A program made the translations under genes and the position numbers. This document shows, piece by piece, positions 17,159 through 25,696 of a stretch of DNA of 64,000 nt; position 1 is the stretch's first letter; each line of letters starts with the position of its first letter. The notes below the pieces were generated by a model, which was not told the DNA's origin, made no database searches, and saw only the letters and a list, made by a program, of their open reading frames with translations. Source of the DNA: Hartmannibacter diazotrophicus. Lineage in GTDB: Bacteria > Pseudomonadota > Alphaproteobacteria > Rhizobiales > Pleomorphomonadaceae. The stretch is from the NCBI RefSeq assembly GCF_900231165.1, contig NZ_LT960614.1:3349501-3413500 (forward strand). The letters are read 5' to 3'.

Positions 17159-18097
17159 TCAGTAGAGAACGTTCTTGGCCTCGTCGGCGTCGATGTTGTC
17201 CTTGGTGACAAGGATGACGCCGGTGTCGATATGCGGCTCGACGCTCTTGCCCGCGATCAGGTCGGTGACGGCCTGAACGCCCTTCTCGCCCATCTGGAAC
17301 GAGCCCTGGACGAGGATCGCGCTCAGCGTCCCGTCCTTGACGAAATCCTGCAGATCCTTGTTGCCGTCAAAGCCGATGGCCGCCACCTGGCCGGCCTTGC
17401 CCGCCTGCTTCAGCGCGCGGCCCATGCCGACAGCCGTCGGCTCGTTGGCGCCGAAGATGCCTTTGAGATCCGGGTTGGCGGAAAGCACGTCGGTGGTCTG
17501 GTCGAGCGCCGTGGCCATCTGCGACTTCGAATAATAGGGGCCGACGATCTCGATCTTGGACTCGGCCTTGAGCTTGTCGATGAAGCAGCCGACGCGGCCG
17601 ATTTCCGACCCGACGCCCGCAACGTAGGACATGACGGCAACCTTGCCCTCGCCGCCGGTCAGTTTCATCATTTCGTCGGCGGCAAGCTTGCCGGCCGCGC
17701 AGTTGTCGGTCGAAAGGAAGGTCTGGTAGGTGCCCTTGCCGGCGTCGGAAAGGCCGGAATCGATGATGGCGACCGGAATGCCGGCCTCGTTGGCGCGCTT
17801 GACGGCAGGCACCAGCGCATCCGGGTCGGACGGGGCGAGGACGATGCCGGCGACGCTGCGGTTGACCGCGTTGTCGACCATGTTCACCTCGGCGGCAATG
17901 TCGGATTCTGCGGCCGGACCATCGAAGGTCATCGTGTTGCCCGTGTCCTTGATTGACGCGCTCGCGCCCTTGTTGACGTTTTGCCAGAAGTTCGAGTTGG
18001 TCGTCTTGACGATGACCGCGATCTCGCCCGCCATGGCCGAAGCCGGCAGGGCGGCGATGATGCCGGCGGCAAGGATTGTTTTCAGATTGTTTTTCAT
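17159..18097 (-). CDS. periplasmic sugar-binding protein (RbsB family)
   Basis: This 312-residue protein has a Sec signal peptide ([23 protein letters not shown]) cleaved before GEIAVIVK, then the ribose-binding-protein fold ([12 protein letters not shown], a DPDAL segment and [12 protein letters not shown]). It delivers the sugar to the adjacent permease. The ATG at 18097 has the ribosome site GGGAGG. The 15-codon extension upstream lacks a site and would bury the signal peptide. It is the second gene of the operon. Confidence 0.92.
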   Translation of the reverse strand: MKNNLKTILAAGIIAALPASAMAGEIAVIVKTTNSNFWQNVNKGASASIKDTGNTMTFDGPAAESDIAAEVNMVDNAVNRSVAGIVLAPSDPDALVPAVKRANEAGIPVAIIDSGLSDAGKGTYQTFLSTDNCAAGKLAADEMMKLTGGEGKVAVMSYVAGVGSEIGRVGCFIDKLKAESKIEIVGPYYSKSQMATALDQTTDVLSANPDLKGIFGANEPTAVGMGRALKQAGKAGQVAAIGFDGNKDLQDFVKDGTLSAILVQGSFQMGEKGVQAVTDLIAGKSVEPHIDTGVILVTKDNIDADEAKNVLY

Positions 18098-18138
18098 GAG
18101 TTCCTCCCTTTGCAACGGAATTGCCTTGTTGCCTTGGT

Positions 18139-19161
18139 TCACCTGCGGCTGCGCAGCTGGTCGATGAAGACGGCCAGAATGACCACGAAGCCGATGATGA
18201 TCTGCTGGATGAAGGCCGACACGCCGGCCATGTTGAGGCCGTTGCGCAGCACACCGATGATGAAGGCGCCGATCATGGTGCCGGAGATGCCGCCGACGCC
18301 GCCCATCAGCGAGGCGCCGCCGATGACGGCCGAGGCGATGGCGTCGAGTTCGTACATCACCCCTTCGTTCGGCTGGGCCGTGACGAGGCGCGACATCAGG
18401 ACGTTGCCGGCAAGACCGGCGAGCGCGCCGGAAAGGACGTAGGCCGCGATCTTCGTGCGATCGACGTTGACGCCCGAGAGCCGCGCCGCCTCCTCATTGG
18501 AGCCCGTGGCGTAGATGTGGCGGCCAAGGCCGCGCCGGCGCAGCAGATAAGCCGCGCCGATGGCAACGAACAGAAGCAGGATCGCGGGATAGGGAATGCC
18601 GGGGAAAATCACCTTAGACAGGCCGTTCGGCAGCTTCTCAACCGAGCGGAAAAGAGCGCCGTTGCCGAGGATTCCGAAGGTTTCGCCAAGCTGTGAGATC
18701 GGTGCCGCGCCGGTCAACTGAAGCGCGGTGCCGCGGGCAATCATCATCATGCCCAGCGTGGCGACGAACGGTGTGATCTTCATCTTGGTGATGACCAGAC
18801 CGTTCAAAAGGCCGCAGAACGCCCCGACCACAATGCCCGCGGCCATCGCGGGCGCAACGGGCACGCCGGCCTTGACCATGAGCCCCGTGCAAGTGCCCGC
18901 CAGAGCCAGCACCGACCCGACGCTGAGGTCGATGCCACCGGTGATGATGACCATCGTCATGCCGATGCCCAGGAGCCCGATGACGGAGGTCTGCAGCAAC
19001 ACCGTCAGACCGTTGTTGACCGACAGGAACGCCGCATTTCCGAACGCGAAGACGCCAACGAGAAGCGCCAGCGTTGCAAGCGCCGAAAGCTGGTGGAATG
19101 TCTGCGCGTTGATCCTGCGAATCCCGCCAGTCGGCCGGGCTTCTTGGGTTGCGACCGACAT
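18139..19161 (-). CDS. sugar ABC transporter permease (RbsC family)
   Basis: This 340-residue membrane protein has eight or more hydrophobic segments and the RbsC-type motif GGIDLSVGSVLALAG, GMTMVIITGG and a C-terminal VGGISGTMIGAFIIG. It is the first gene of the sugar operon. The ATG at 19161 follows GGGAGGAGCCAT. The intergenic region to the divergent GntR gene holds a 12-bp palindrome that probably controls both. Confidence 0.93.
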   Translation of the reverse strand: MSVATQEARPTGGIRRINAQTFHQLSALATLALLVGVFAFGNAAFLSVNNGLTVLLQTSVIGLLGIGMTMVIITGGIDLSVGSVLALAGTCTGLMVKAGVPVAPAMAAGIVVGAFCGLLNGLVITKMKITPFVATLGMMMIARGTALQLTGAAPISQLGETFGILGNGALFRSVEKLPNGLSKVIFPGIPYPAILLLFVAIGAAYLLRRRGLGRHIYATGSNEEAARLSGVNVDRTKIAAYVLSGALAGLAGNVLMSRLVTAQPNEGVMYELDAIASAVIGGASLMGGVGGISGTMIGAFIIGVLRNGLNMAGVSAFIQQIIIGFVVILAVFIDQLRSRR

Positions 19162-19240
19162 ATGGCTCCTCCCATTTCGGTGCAATATAATTAAATGCCA
19201 AATTCATCCACAGTCAGGCATCTGTCAATTGTTTTTTATC

Positions 19241-19252
19241 ATTGTCGACAAT
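19241..19252. promoter_or_regulatory. candidate GntR (FadR-type) operator palindrome
   Basis: ATTGTCGACAAT is a perfect 12-bp palindrome in the AT-rich spacer between the divergent sugar operon and gntR gene. Its core TTGTCGACAA fits the TnGTnnnACnA style of FadR-subfamily operators. A related half-site, TGTCAATTG, lies about 20 bases upstream. Binding by the adjacent regulator is inferred. Confidence 0.5.
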
Positions 19253-19413
19253 TCGAGGATTTTGCTACAGCATTCGATGTGCGGGCGGGCAGAGGCCCGC
19301 GGCTAACGGAAATAATTTGGATTCAAATCGTTAGCCCGGGTTGAACAGCAACTGTGTGAACTCGAAGAACCGTGACCCAAAGAGGGACACCGATCTTCGG
19401 CGGGAGGGGCGAT

Positions 19414-20316
19414 ATGGCCAGGACGGACGAACGCTTTCGGGAGGCCTTCAATACCCTTCTCGATCATTGCGCCAACCTCGCGATTGGCGACCAGTTGCCG
19501 GCGGAGCATGCCATCGCGGCCCATCTTGAAGTCAGCAGAACCATTGTCCGCTCGGTGCTCGAGCGCCTGCAGGATGAGGGCATCATTCGCTGGGAGAGCC
19601 GTGCGAAGACACTTTTGCGGGCGCCCCGCAAAAGCGATCGGCTGGCCGTCCAGGCGGATCCGCTTTCGGCTGAGGAGCTTGAACGGCAGTTTCTCGATTG
19701 GGTCCTGCGGTTCGATGTGCCTCCCGAGACGACGCTGAATGTCACGGAACTGGCACGAAAATTTGGCGTGCCTGCTTATGCCTTGCAGGAGTTCCTAGCC
19801 TCGCTCAGCCGGTTCGGCCTTGTCAGACGGCGACCGAAAGGTGGCTGGGAACTGGTCGGCTTCACGCGTGAATTCGCGGTGGAACTCTCCGATTTTCGCA
19901 CCATGCTGGAGTTGAACGCCGTTTCGCATCTCGTCACTCTGCCGGCCAAACATGGAATCTGGCACCGTCTCGACGAACTGGAGAAGGCACATCGCAAGCT
20001 CGCCGAGGAAATCGACACGCGCTATCACGACTTCTCGTTGCTCGACGAGCAGTTTCACACCGCCATCGGCAGCGTCGTAAAGAACCGCTTCGTCGCTGAA
20101 TTCCAGAAGGTGATCACATTGATTTTCCACTATCATTATCAGTGGGACAAAAAGGACGAGCGCGACCGGAATCTTGCCGCGATCGGCGAGCATCTCAGGA
20201 TCATTGGGGCGTTGAAAGCGCGCAACGAGGCCGAAGCCATAGAAGCGGCGCGTGACCATCTCAAGACGTCGAAGCAGACCCTTCTATCGTCTATGCGCAA
20301 CCACGCGCTTGTTTAA
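19414..20316 (+). CDS. GntR/FadR-like regulator with two winged-helix domains
   Basis: This regulator of about 300 residues shows a GntR winged helix (GDQLPAEHAIAAHLEVSRTI... ERLQDEGII), then a second helix-turn-helix-like segment (LNVTELARKFGVPAYALQEF... LSRFGLV) near residues 100-140, then a helical FCD-like ligand domain with the metal-site style segments LLDEQFHTAIG and GEHLRIIGAL. The usual family has a single DNA-binding domain. ATG 19414 is preceded by GGGAGGGG and is preferred to GTG 19372. It is divergent from the sugar operon and probably represses it until a pathway acid binds. Confidence 0.85.
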   Translation: MARTDERFREAFNTLLDHCANLAIGDQLPAEHAIAAHLEVSRTIVRSVLERLQDEGIIRWESRAKTLLRAPRKSDRLAVQADPLSAEELERQFLDWVLRFDVPPETTLNVTELARKFGVPAYALQEFLASLSRFGLVRRRPKGGWELVGFTREFAVELSDFRTMLELNAVSHLVTLPAKHGIWHRLDELEKAHRKLAEEIDTRYHDFSLLDEQFHTAIGSVVKNRFVAEFQKVITLIFHYHYQWDKKDERDRNLAAIGEHLRIIGALKARNEAEAIEAARDHLKTSKQTLLSSMRNHALV

Positions 20317-20676
20317 GCCGGGACGAGAGATGTTGGCTTTCTCGGAAAATGTGGAGAGCACCAACTGAGGGACCGGGAAGTGTTCTATGGGAAAGGGAAA
20401 CAGACCGACGCCGGAGTTTCGGCGCGAAGCAGTCCTACAGGCGCTGACCAGTGGTCGGACGCGGCGGGAAATCAAGCCCAAAGAAGTGAGCTAAACGCTC
20501 TCCACAAAATCCGGGCAAGTCCAGACTACACTGAGTAGTGCCATGGCGATCATTCCTCGATCCCCCGACAAGTCAGTCAGGGGATGGGCCAAAACACGGG
20601 TCACTTCTCAGTCGGAATTTGTACCTCTCTTGGGTCAACTCTCATCGGAAATCAGCAGTCCGTCGGCCGGACGGCT
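20317..20676. other. 360-bp interval with a second mini-IS and no intact gene
   Basis: Between the GntR gene and the LigI-like gene lie a 171-bp IS remnant (20343-20513) and about 160 bp in which I see no credible gene, terminator or operator. The wording of 20580-20670 resembles other degraded insertion-sequence ends, but I could not place it in a family. Confidence 0.5.
20343..20513. mobile_element. 171-bp IS remnant with terminal inverted repeats
   Basis: The ends 20343-20359 and 20497-20513 form an inverted repeat matching at 14 of 17 positions (CGGA-NNN-TGTGGAGAGC). Between them a 35-residue frame, 20387-20494, reads MGKGNRPTPEFRREAVLQAL and continues SGRTRREI before a stop. This is the N-terminal helix-turn-helix start of an IS3-type OrfA. 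Everything after it is deleted. It is the second such miniature element in the window, with unrelated ends. Confidence 0.55.
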
Positions 20677-21519
20677 TTAACTCCCCCGATAAAGACCCGC
20701 GAGCCAGCGATCTCGCCAACTCACGCAATCGCTAAAGTTCTGGCGCCCCTCGAACCGGGTCCAGGGCCAATCGCTTCCCCACAACAGCTGCGTCGATCCG
20801 AGACCCTCATGAAGTCGGCGGAAAACCGGCATCAGCCTGTCCACGGCCTCAGACGGGCAAAGATCGGGAAGAACGCGATAAGGCGCTGAGACTTTCACGA
20901 AAACGCGCCCCTCCGGCGCCGAGAGCAGCGCACTCTGGCCCGGGCAACCCAACAGATCGTCCGCTCGCGGCAAGCCGAAGTGGTCGACGACGACATGCTG
21001 GCAATGGGCCAGCAAATGGGCAAGCACAGGGGCAAGTCGATCTCCCTCGCATTGCAACTCCACATGCCATCCCGCAGCATCGGCAAGTTTTAGAAGCCGC
21101 GTCCAGCGAGCCATATCCTGAAGCATGGAATCGGGCCAGCCAACCGCATTGATGCGCATGCCGACAATCCCCTGTCGCGACAGTTGGTCGAGACCGTCCG
21201 ACGTGATGCCACGATCATCGGGATCGAGCACGACAACGCCGCGAAAAAGCAGCCCCGCTCCCAACGCCCCGCTGCGGGCAGCATCGAGAACGGACAGGAG
21301 ATAGCTGTTGTCGGTGCCGAGAAAACTCGGCTGCACCAAAAGACCGCCGGCAAGCCCATGGGCGCCGAGCAGCGCCGCATAGGTCATTGGCAGCGCTTCA
21401 TAATCCGGTGCGTAGCGCCGTTTGGCGGCGAGAGGCAGACCAGCCGCGAAGACGTGGGCATGACCGTCGAAATCGCCGTCCGCGATTCCCATCAGCGCAT
21501 TGGCGCCGCTGAGATGCAT
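20677..21519 (-). CDS. amidohydrolase_2 family, LigI (2-pyrone-4,6-dicarboxylate lactonase)-like
   Basis: This 280-residue TIM-barrel hydrolase starts near FDGHAHVF and has RRYAPDYEALPMTYAALLGAHG, VQPSFLGTDNSYLL, VVDHFGLPRADD and a C-terminal LLWGSDWPWTRFEG. The layout follows PDC hydrolase LigI and 4-sulfomuconolactone hydrolase. The ribosome site is AAGGAG, six bases before ATG 21519. It is divergent from a GntR/UTRA gene and a TRAP transporter, suggesting the three form one catabolic unit for an imported lactone or dicarboxylate. A much longer frame continuing upstream is antisense to the regulator and TRAP genes and is not coding. Confidence 0.8.
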   Translation of the reverse strand: MHLSGANALMGIADGDFDGHAHVFAAGLPLAAKRRYAPDYEALPMTYAALLGAHGLAGGLLVQPSFLGTDNSYLLSVLDAARSGALGAGLLFRGVVVLDPDDRGITSDGLDQLSRQGIVGMRINAVGWPDSMLQDMARWTRLLKLADAAGWHVELQCEGDRLAPVLAHLLAHCQHVVVDHFGLPRADDLLGCPGQSALLSAPEGRVFVKVSAPYRVLPDLCPSEAVDRLMPVFRRLHEGLGSTQLLWGSDWPWTRFEGRQNFSDCVSWRDRWLAGLYRGS

Positions 21520-21542
21520 CGAATTCTCCTTGACTCGTCTAC

Positions 21543-21554
21543 TCCTATATAGGA
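21543..21554. promoter_or_regulatory. candidate GntR/HutC-type operator
   Basis: TCCTATATAGGA is a perfect 12-bp palindrome in the 66-bp spacer between the divergent LigI-like and GntR/UTRA genes. It is the size and AT-core style of HutC-subfamily sites and is placed to control both directions. Confidence 0.45.
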
Positions 21555-21585
21555 CTTTAACTGAAACGATTGGATTTGAAAACCG

Positions 21586-22323
21586 ATGTCTCAGACTTTG
21601 CTCTCCGGGGATGCTCGGCTTCCCATTTACCAGCGCCTTGCGGACGTCTTGCGTGCAGAAGTCGTGGAAGGCCGTCTTCGGCCCGGAGACAGGGTTCCCT
21701 CCGAGAGCGAGCTTTGCGAGCGCTACGGCCTGGCCCTCGGCACGGTACGCAAGGGGCTCGAGATTCTGGTTGCCGAAGGGCTTTTCGAGCGCTTTCACGG
21801 CCGGGGTACCTTTGTCCGGCGCCCGAAATTCGATTCCTCGCTGTTTCGTTTCTTCCGCTTTCGCGGCACAGCCGGCGCGGTCACTGTACCCGAAGGGCGT
21901 ATCTTGCGCCGCACGACCGAGACGGTTCCCGGCTTCATCGCCAAAGCCCTTGCCGTCCCCGAGGGCAGCGAAGGGATCTCGATGAGCCGTATCCGTCTTT
22001 GCGACGGCGAGCCGGTCCTGGCCGAGGAAATCTGGCTTCCCCTGCCCCGCTTCGCTGATTTCCTGTCGCTCGAGATCGGCAAGGTCGGCGACCTGCTCTA
22101 TCCGGTCTACGACGCGGAGTGCCAGCAACTCGTCGCCCGCGCAGAGGAACAGTTGACGGCGGAGCGCGCCTCGGAGGCCACGGCCCGCCTGCTTCGCATC
22201 GAACCTGGCACCCCCGTCATCGTGATCGATCGTCTGGCGCGCGGCTATGACGGCACGCCGCTCGAATGGCGCCGGTCGCGCGGGCGGGCGGACCAGTTCT
22301 GCTACCAGATTGAAATCCGTTAA
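21586..22323 (+). CDS. GntR-family regulator, HutC/UTRA type
   Basis: This 245-residue protein has an N-terminal GntR winged helix (LPIYQRLADVLRAEVVEGRL... SESELCERYGLALGTVRKGLEILVAEGLFERFHGRGTFV, in pieces) and a C-terminal UTRA ligand domain ending GTPLEWRRSRGRADQFCYQIEI. Such proteins repress transport and catabolic genes until a pathway compound binds. It sits between the LigI-like gene and the TRAP operon, 24 bases upstream of the DctP gene, and likely controls both. Confidence 0.93.
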   Translation: MSQTLLSGDARLPIYQRLADVLRAEVVEGRLRPGDRVPSESELCERYGLALGTVRKGLEILVAEGLFERFHGRGTFVRRPKFDSSLFRFFRFRGTAGAVTVPEGRILRRTTETVPGFIAKALAVPEGSEGISMSRIRLCDGEPVLAEEIWLPLPRFADFLSLEIGKVGDLLYPVYDAECQQLVARAEEQLTAERASEATARLLRIEPGTPVIVIDRLARGYDGTPLEWRRSRGRADQFCYQIEIR

Positions 22324-22347
22324 AAAATTCAGGAATGGGAGGAAATC

Positions 22348-23322
22348 ATGAACCTGATCAAAACGTCCGTACTGGCGGCCGCTGCCCTCGCGGCATCGTC
22401 GGCTCTTGCCATGGCGGCCCCGCGCGAGGTGCGCATCGCCAGCCACGTTTCGACCTTCTCGCCGCTGCACGCCCAGTCGCAGCTCTTCGCCGCCGAAATC
22501 GAGAAGCGTCTTCCCGGCGAATTCGACTTCAAGCTCTTTCCCGGCGGCCAGCTCGGTGAGGAAAACGACCTCATCGCCAACGTCCAGGCCGGGTCCATCG
22601 AGATGGTCAACGTCGCCTCCGGCGTCCTGAAGATCGACGGCAAGCTCGGCGTCTTCGATCTGCCGTGGCTCTTCGACGATCGCGCCCATGTTGAGCGTGC
22701 GATGGCCGCGGGCCTTGAGGACGCGGTCCGCAAGACCATCGAGGAGTCTGGCAACGTCAAGGTGATCGGTGTCTACGAGAACGGCTTCCGCCATGTCATC
22801 AACACCCAGCGCGCGATCAACGAACCCTTCGATCTCGATGGCCTGAAAATCCGCATCGCCGGCGGCAAGTTCCGTCAGGCGGTCTTCCAGGATCTCGGCG
22901 CAACCCCGGTCAGCGTTCCGTGGGGCGAGACCTTCACCGCGCTTCAAAGCGGCGTCGTCGACGGCGCGGAGGCCGCCACCTATGGCTTCTACGAGCAGAA
23001 GCAGTATGAGGTCGCCGGCTATCTTTCACTCACCAGCCACGTCTATACGCCGTCCTTCCTGATCGCTTCCAAGGCCTTCTACGACAGCCTGACGCCGGAA
23101 CAGCAGACAGTCTTCGACGAGGTCGGACGGTCGATCACGGCTCAGGCCTACACGGACGCTGCCGCGCTGGAGGAAAAATATCTCGACGAGATGAAGGCCT
23201 CGCTCAAGGTCAACCCCGTCAAGCTGAAGCCGTTCCAGGAAGCAACGGCCGGTTCCTACGACGACTACGTCGCCAAATACGGCGAAGACTTCCTGAAATA
23301 CGTCCGCGACACGGCCGAATGA
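22348..23322 (+). CDS. TRAP transporter substrate-binding protein (DctP family)
   Basis: This 324-residue periplasmic protein has a Sec signal peptide (LIKTSVLAAAALAASSALAMA, cleaved before APREVR). The DctP signature includes FPGGQLGEENDLIANVQAGSI, the IRIAGGKFRQAVFQDLGATP region with its conserved carboxylate-binding Arg, and ALQSGVVDGAEAATYGFYEQK. It captures a carboxylate ligand and passes it to the DctQM membrane complex. The start has the strong site GGGAGGAAATC. It overlaps the DctQ gene by 4 bases. Confidence 0.94.
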   Translation: MNLIKTSVLAAAALAASSALAMAAPREVRIASHVSTFSPLHAQSQLFAAEIEKRLPGEFDFKLFPGGQLGEENDLIANVQAGSIEMVNVASGVLKIDGKLGVFDLPWLFDDRAHVERAMAAGLEDAVRKTIEESGNVKVIGVYENGFRHVINTQRAINEPFDLDGLKIRIAGGKFRQAVFQDLGATPVSVPWGETFTALQSGVVDGAEAATYGFYEQKQYEVAGYLSLTSHVYTPSFLIASKAFYDSLTPEQQTVFDEVGRSITAQAYTDAAALEEKYLDEMKASLKVNPVKLKPFQEATAGSYDDYVAKYGEDFLKYVRDTAE

Positions 23323-23861
23323 TGCTTCGCCGTCTCGACAGGATCGTAGAGGCCGCGGCGGTGACGATCTTCGCCGCGTCCTTCCTGCTGATCTGCGCGA
23401 ACGTCCTCAACCGCTATATCGTGCTCACCTGGCTGCGCGCTCTGGCGAAGAATGACGAGTCCTTCCGGCCCGCGTATTTCGCCATCCGCGAGGCGGTCTC
23501 GACCGTGACGTCAACGGCGGATGAGGTCCCGGGTCTGCTCCTCGTCTGGATCGCTTTCCTGGGCGCCTATCTCGCATTGCGCGGCAACGGGCATATCGCC
23601 TTTGACCTTTTCCTCGACAAGCTTGCGCCCCGCGCCCGCCAGATCGCGGAAGGGGCCATCGCGCTTCTCATGTCCGGCTTCTTCGTCATGCTCTTCTGGG
23701 AATCGGTCCGGATGATCATGGTCGCCGGCCAGACGGAAATCGCCACGGCGGCCATCGCTCGCGGCTGGTTCATGCTGATCATGCCGATATCGGCGGTTCT
23801 GATGCTGATCGCCGTGGCTGCCCGCTTCTTTCGTGCCGCCCAACCTGAAGAAAGGCGCTGA
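23319..23861 (+). CDS. TRAP transporter small membrane subunit (DctQ family)
   Basis: This 180-residue protein has about four transmembrane segments, including VTIFAASFLLICANVLNRY, GLLLVWIAFLGAYLALRG and MLIMPISAVLMLIAVAARF. The GAYLALRGNGHIAFD segment is typical of DctQ. It starts by overlapping the DctP stop and is followed 2 bases later by DctM. It is an accessory subunit of the Na+-driven transporter. Confidence 0.9.
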   Translation: MMLRRLDRIVEAAAVTIFAASFLLICANVLNRYIVLTWLRALAKNDESFRPAYFAIREAVSTVTSTADEVPGLLLVWIAFLGAYLALRGNGHIAFDLFLDKLAPRARQIAEGAIALLMSGFFVMLFWESVRMIMVAGQTEIATAAIARGWFMLIMPISAVLMLIAVAARFFRAAQPEERR

Positions 23862-23863
23862 CC

Positions 23864-25117
23864 GTGGCCTGGGTCGTCATCCTCCTGCTGCTCGGTCTCA
23901 TCTTCATCGGCATGCCGATCGGTTTCGCGCTGATGATTTCAGCAACCCTTGCGATGGCGATCTCCGGCGTCGACGTCATCATGGCGCCGATCCAGATGTT
24001 CTCCGGCGTTGACAAGGTCGTCCTCCTCGCAATCCCGCTCTTCATCTTCATGGGCGAGTTGATGGGCGCGACCTCGATCTCGGACCGCATCATCGAGTTG
24101 GCGCGCGCGCTCGTCGGCTGGATGCGCGGCGGCCTTGCCCACGTCAACGTCGTGACGTCGATGTTCATGGCGGAAATGTCGGGATCGGCCGTCGCCGATG
24201 CCGCCGTGATGAGCAAGATCTTCGTGCCCTCGATGGAAAAGCAGGGCTATCCGAAGACCTTCGCCGCGGCCGTGACAGCCACCAGCGCGACGCTCGGGAT
24301 CATTATCCCGCCCTCGATCCCGATGCTGCTTTACGGCGTCACCACGAACACCTCGATCAAGGACCTTTTCGTTGCCGGGATCGTGCCGGGCATCCTTCTC
24401 GGCATCGCCTTCATGATCACCAGCTACATCTTCGCGCTGCGCGAGGGCCATCCCGTGGACGAGCGCTTTGAGTTTGGCCGGCTCGGCACGGCCTTCGTCG
24501 GCGCATTGGTTCCCCTGCTGATCCCCGTCTTCGTGGTCGGCGGTCTGATCGGCGGCTTTGTCACGCCCACCGAGGCCTCGGCGGTCGGCGTCGTCGCGGC
24601 GCTCGTCTTCGGCCTCGTCCTCAAGCACGACCTCACCGCCGCAAAGGTTTACGAACTCGGCGCAGCGACCGTGCGGCAAACGGCGGTGGTGATGATGATC
24701 ATCGCCGGCTCGGCGGTGCTCGGACAGTATCTTGCCAACGAACAGATTCCGCAAAAGATCGCCGAGGGGCTTGGCGGTCTCACGGACAACTACGTCCTGC
24801 GGATGCTTCTCATCAATGTCTTCCTGCTCTTCCTCGGCATGTTCCTGCATGCCTCGGCGGCGATCATCGTCGTCGTGCCGATGCTGCTGCCGCTCAGCCA
24901 GCAGATGGGCATCGATCCGGTGCATTTCGGCATCATCGTCTGCCTGAACCTTGGGATCGGCCAACAGACCCCGCCGGTCGCCTCGGTCCTGCTCACCGTC
25001 TGCTCCTCAACCGGGCTCAAGATCGAGCAGGTCATGGGCTACTGCAAATGGTTCATCCTGGCGATGTTCATCACCCTCATGATCGTGAGTTTCGTACCCG
25101 CCGTGACGCTGCATTGA
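23864..25117 (+). CDS. TRAP transporter large permease (DctM family)
   Basis: This 417-residue protein with about twelve hydrophobic segments forms the transport channel. DctM features include IGMPIGFALMISATLAM, MAEMSGSAVADAAVMSKIFVP, ATLGIIIPPSIPMLLYGV and NLGIGQQTPPVASVLL. It begins at GTG, 2 bases after the DctQ stop. It completes the TRAP operon, and its C-terminus is near the usual family length. Confidence 0.93.
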   Translation: MAWVVILLLLGLIFIGMPIGFALMISATLAMAISGVDVIMAPIQMFSGVDKVVLLAIPLFIFMGELMGATSISDRIIELARALVGWMRGGLAHVNVVTSMFMAEMSGSAVADAAVMSKIFVPSMEKQGYPKTFAAAVTATSATLGIIIPPSIPMLLYGVTTNTSIKDLFVAGIVPGILLGIAFMITSYIFALREGHPVDERFEFGRLGTAFVGALVPLLIPVFVVGGLIGGFVTPTEASAVGVVAALVFGLVLKHDLTAAKVYELGAATVRQTAVVMMIIAGSAVLGQYLANEQIPQKIAEGLGGLTDNYVLRMLLINVFLLFLGMFLHASAAIIVVVPMLLPLSQQMGIDPVHFGIIVCLNLGIGQQTPPVASVLLTVCSSTGLKIEQVMGYCKWFILAMFITLMIVSFVPAVTLH

Positions 25118-25696
25118 AATGCAATCGGCGAAGACTTGAGGTCACTGTATTCGACACTTCGAATGGAATCTCATCGGTGCCGATGATCACAACATCCCCG
25201 ACTGAGCGATGTTTCGGCCTCAGCTGGGGAAATAGTTTCCAGTGCCACGGCCATCGAGTCCTGCCAGGATTGAAGGGGCAACCGTAGACACGCCTAACAT
25301 ATTGACGGAAATATAGAATTTGGCGTTTCGAGAGATTTGTCTCCACGCACCGCTACCACTCACTTTCATGAGTTAAATCAGAGACTTCGCCGAATTTCTT
25401 TTGCGTCATGTGTTGGACATGTCTCACACGCATGGCCGCAGAGACCCATGGCGAGAGCTTGCCTCTCCAGCGGCGCGGCCGACGGCACCGGGCGAAATCG
25501 CTTTGAACAGCGTCTTCGTGAGCGCTGCGGCCACGTCAGTGCCAAGCGCCTTCACCTGCCCCGCCGAAAACGACGAAATCTCATTGGTTGCGTTTCCGAC
25601 TTCTGGCCGTGAAATTAACTTGAGTCCAAACGTCATATTTTTGCGTTGCTCGCTCTGATGGCAGCGCGTGTCTTTGTCTAGTGACGTTTTGGGGGC
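25118..25696. other. 579-bp intergenic region before the siderophore receptor
   Basis: There is no convincing gene here. A 70-codon minus-strand frame (25424-25636) has no ribosome site and overlaps the iron-box, so I leave it out as a gene. The region is more AT-rich than its surroundings. Its only clear signal is the TGA-N9-TCA motif about 60 bases before the receptor start. The first 200 bases after the TRAP operon show no strong terminator hairpin. Confidence 0.5.
25620..25637. promoter_or_regulatory. candidate RirA iron-responsive (IRO) box, receptor promoter
   Basis: TTGAGTCCAAACGTCATA contains TGA-N9-TCA, the core of the rhizobial RirA operator. It lies 60 bases before the TonB-receptor start. 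The same frame (TTGA...TCATA) recurs at 39547-39564 before the importer operon of the same locus, which raises confidence that it is functional. Confidence 0.6.

Noticed and set aside
20677-22947. 756-codon continuous minus-strand frame
   Set aside because: Only the last 280 codons (from ATG 21519, with a ribosome site) form the LigI-like protein. The rest is antisense to the GntR and DctP genes.
25424-25636. 70-codon minus-strand frame (starting MTFGLKLISRPEV)
   Set aside because: It has no ribosome site, no recognisable domain, and its start lies within the iron-box of the receptor promoter.
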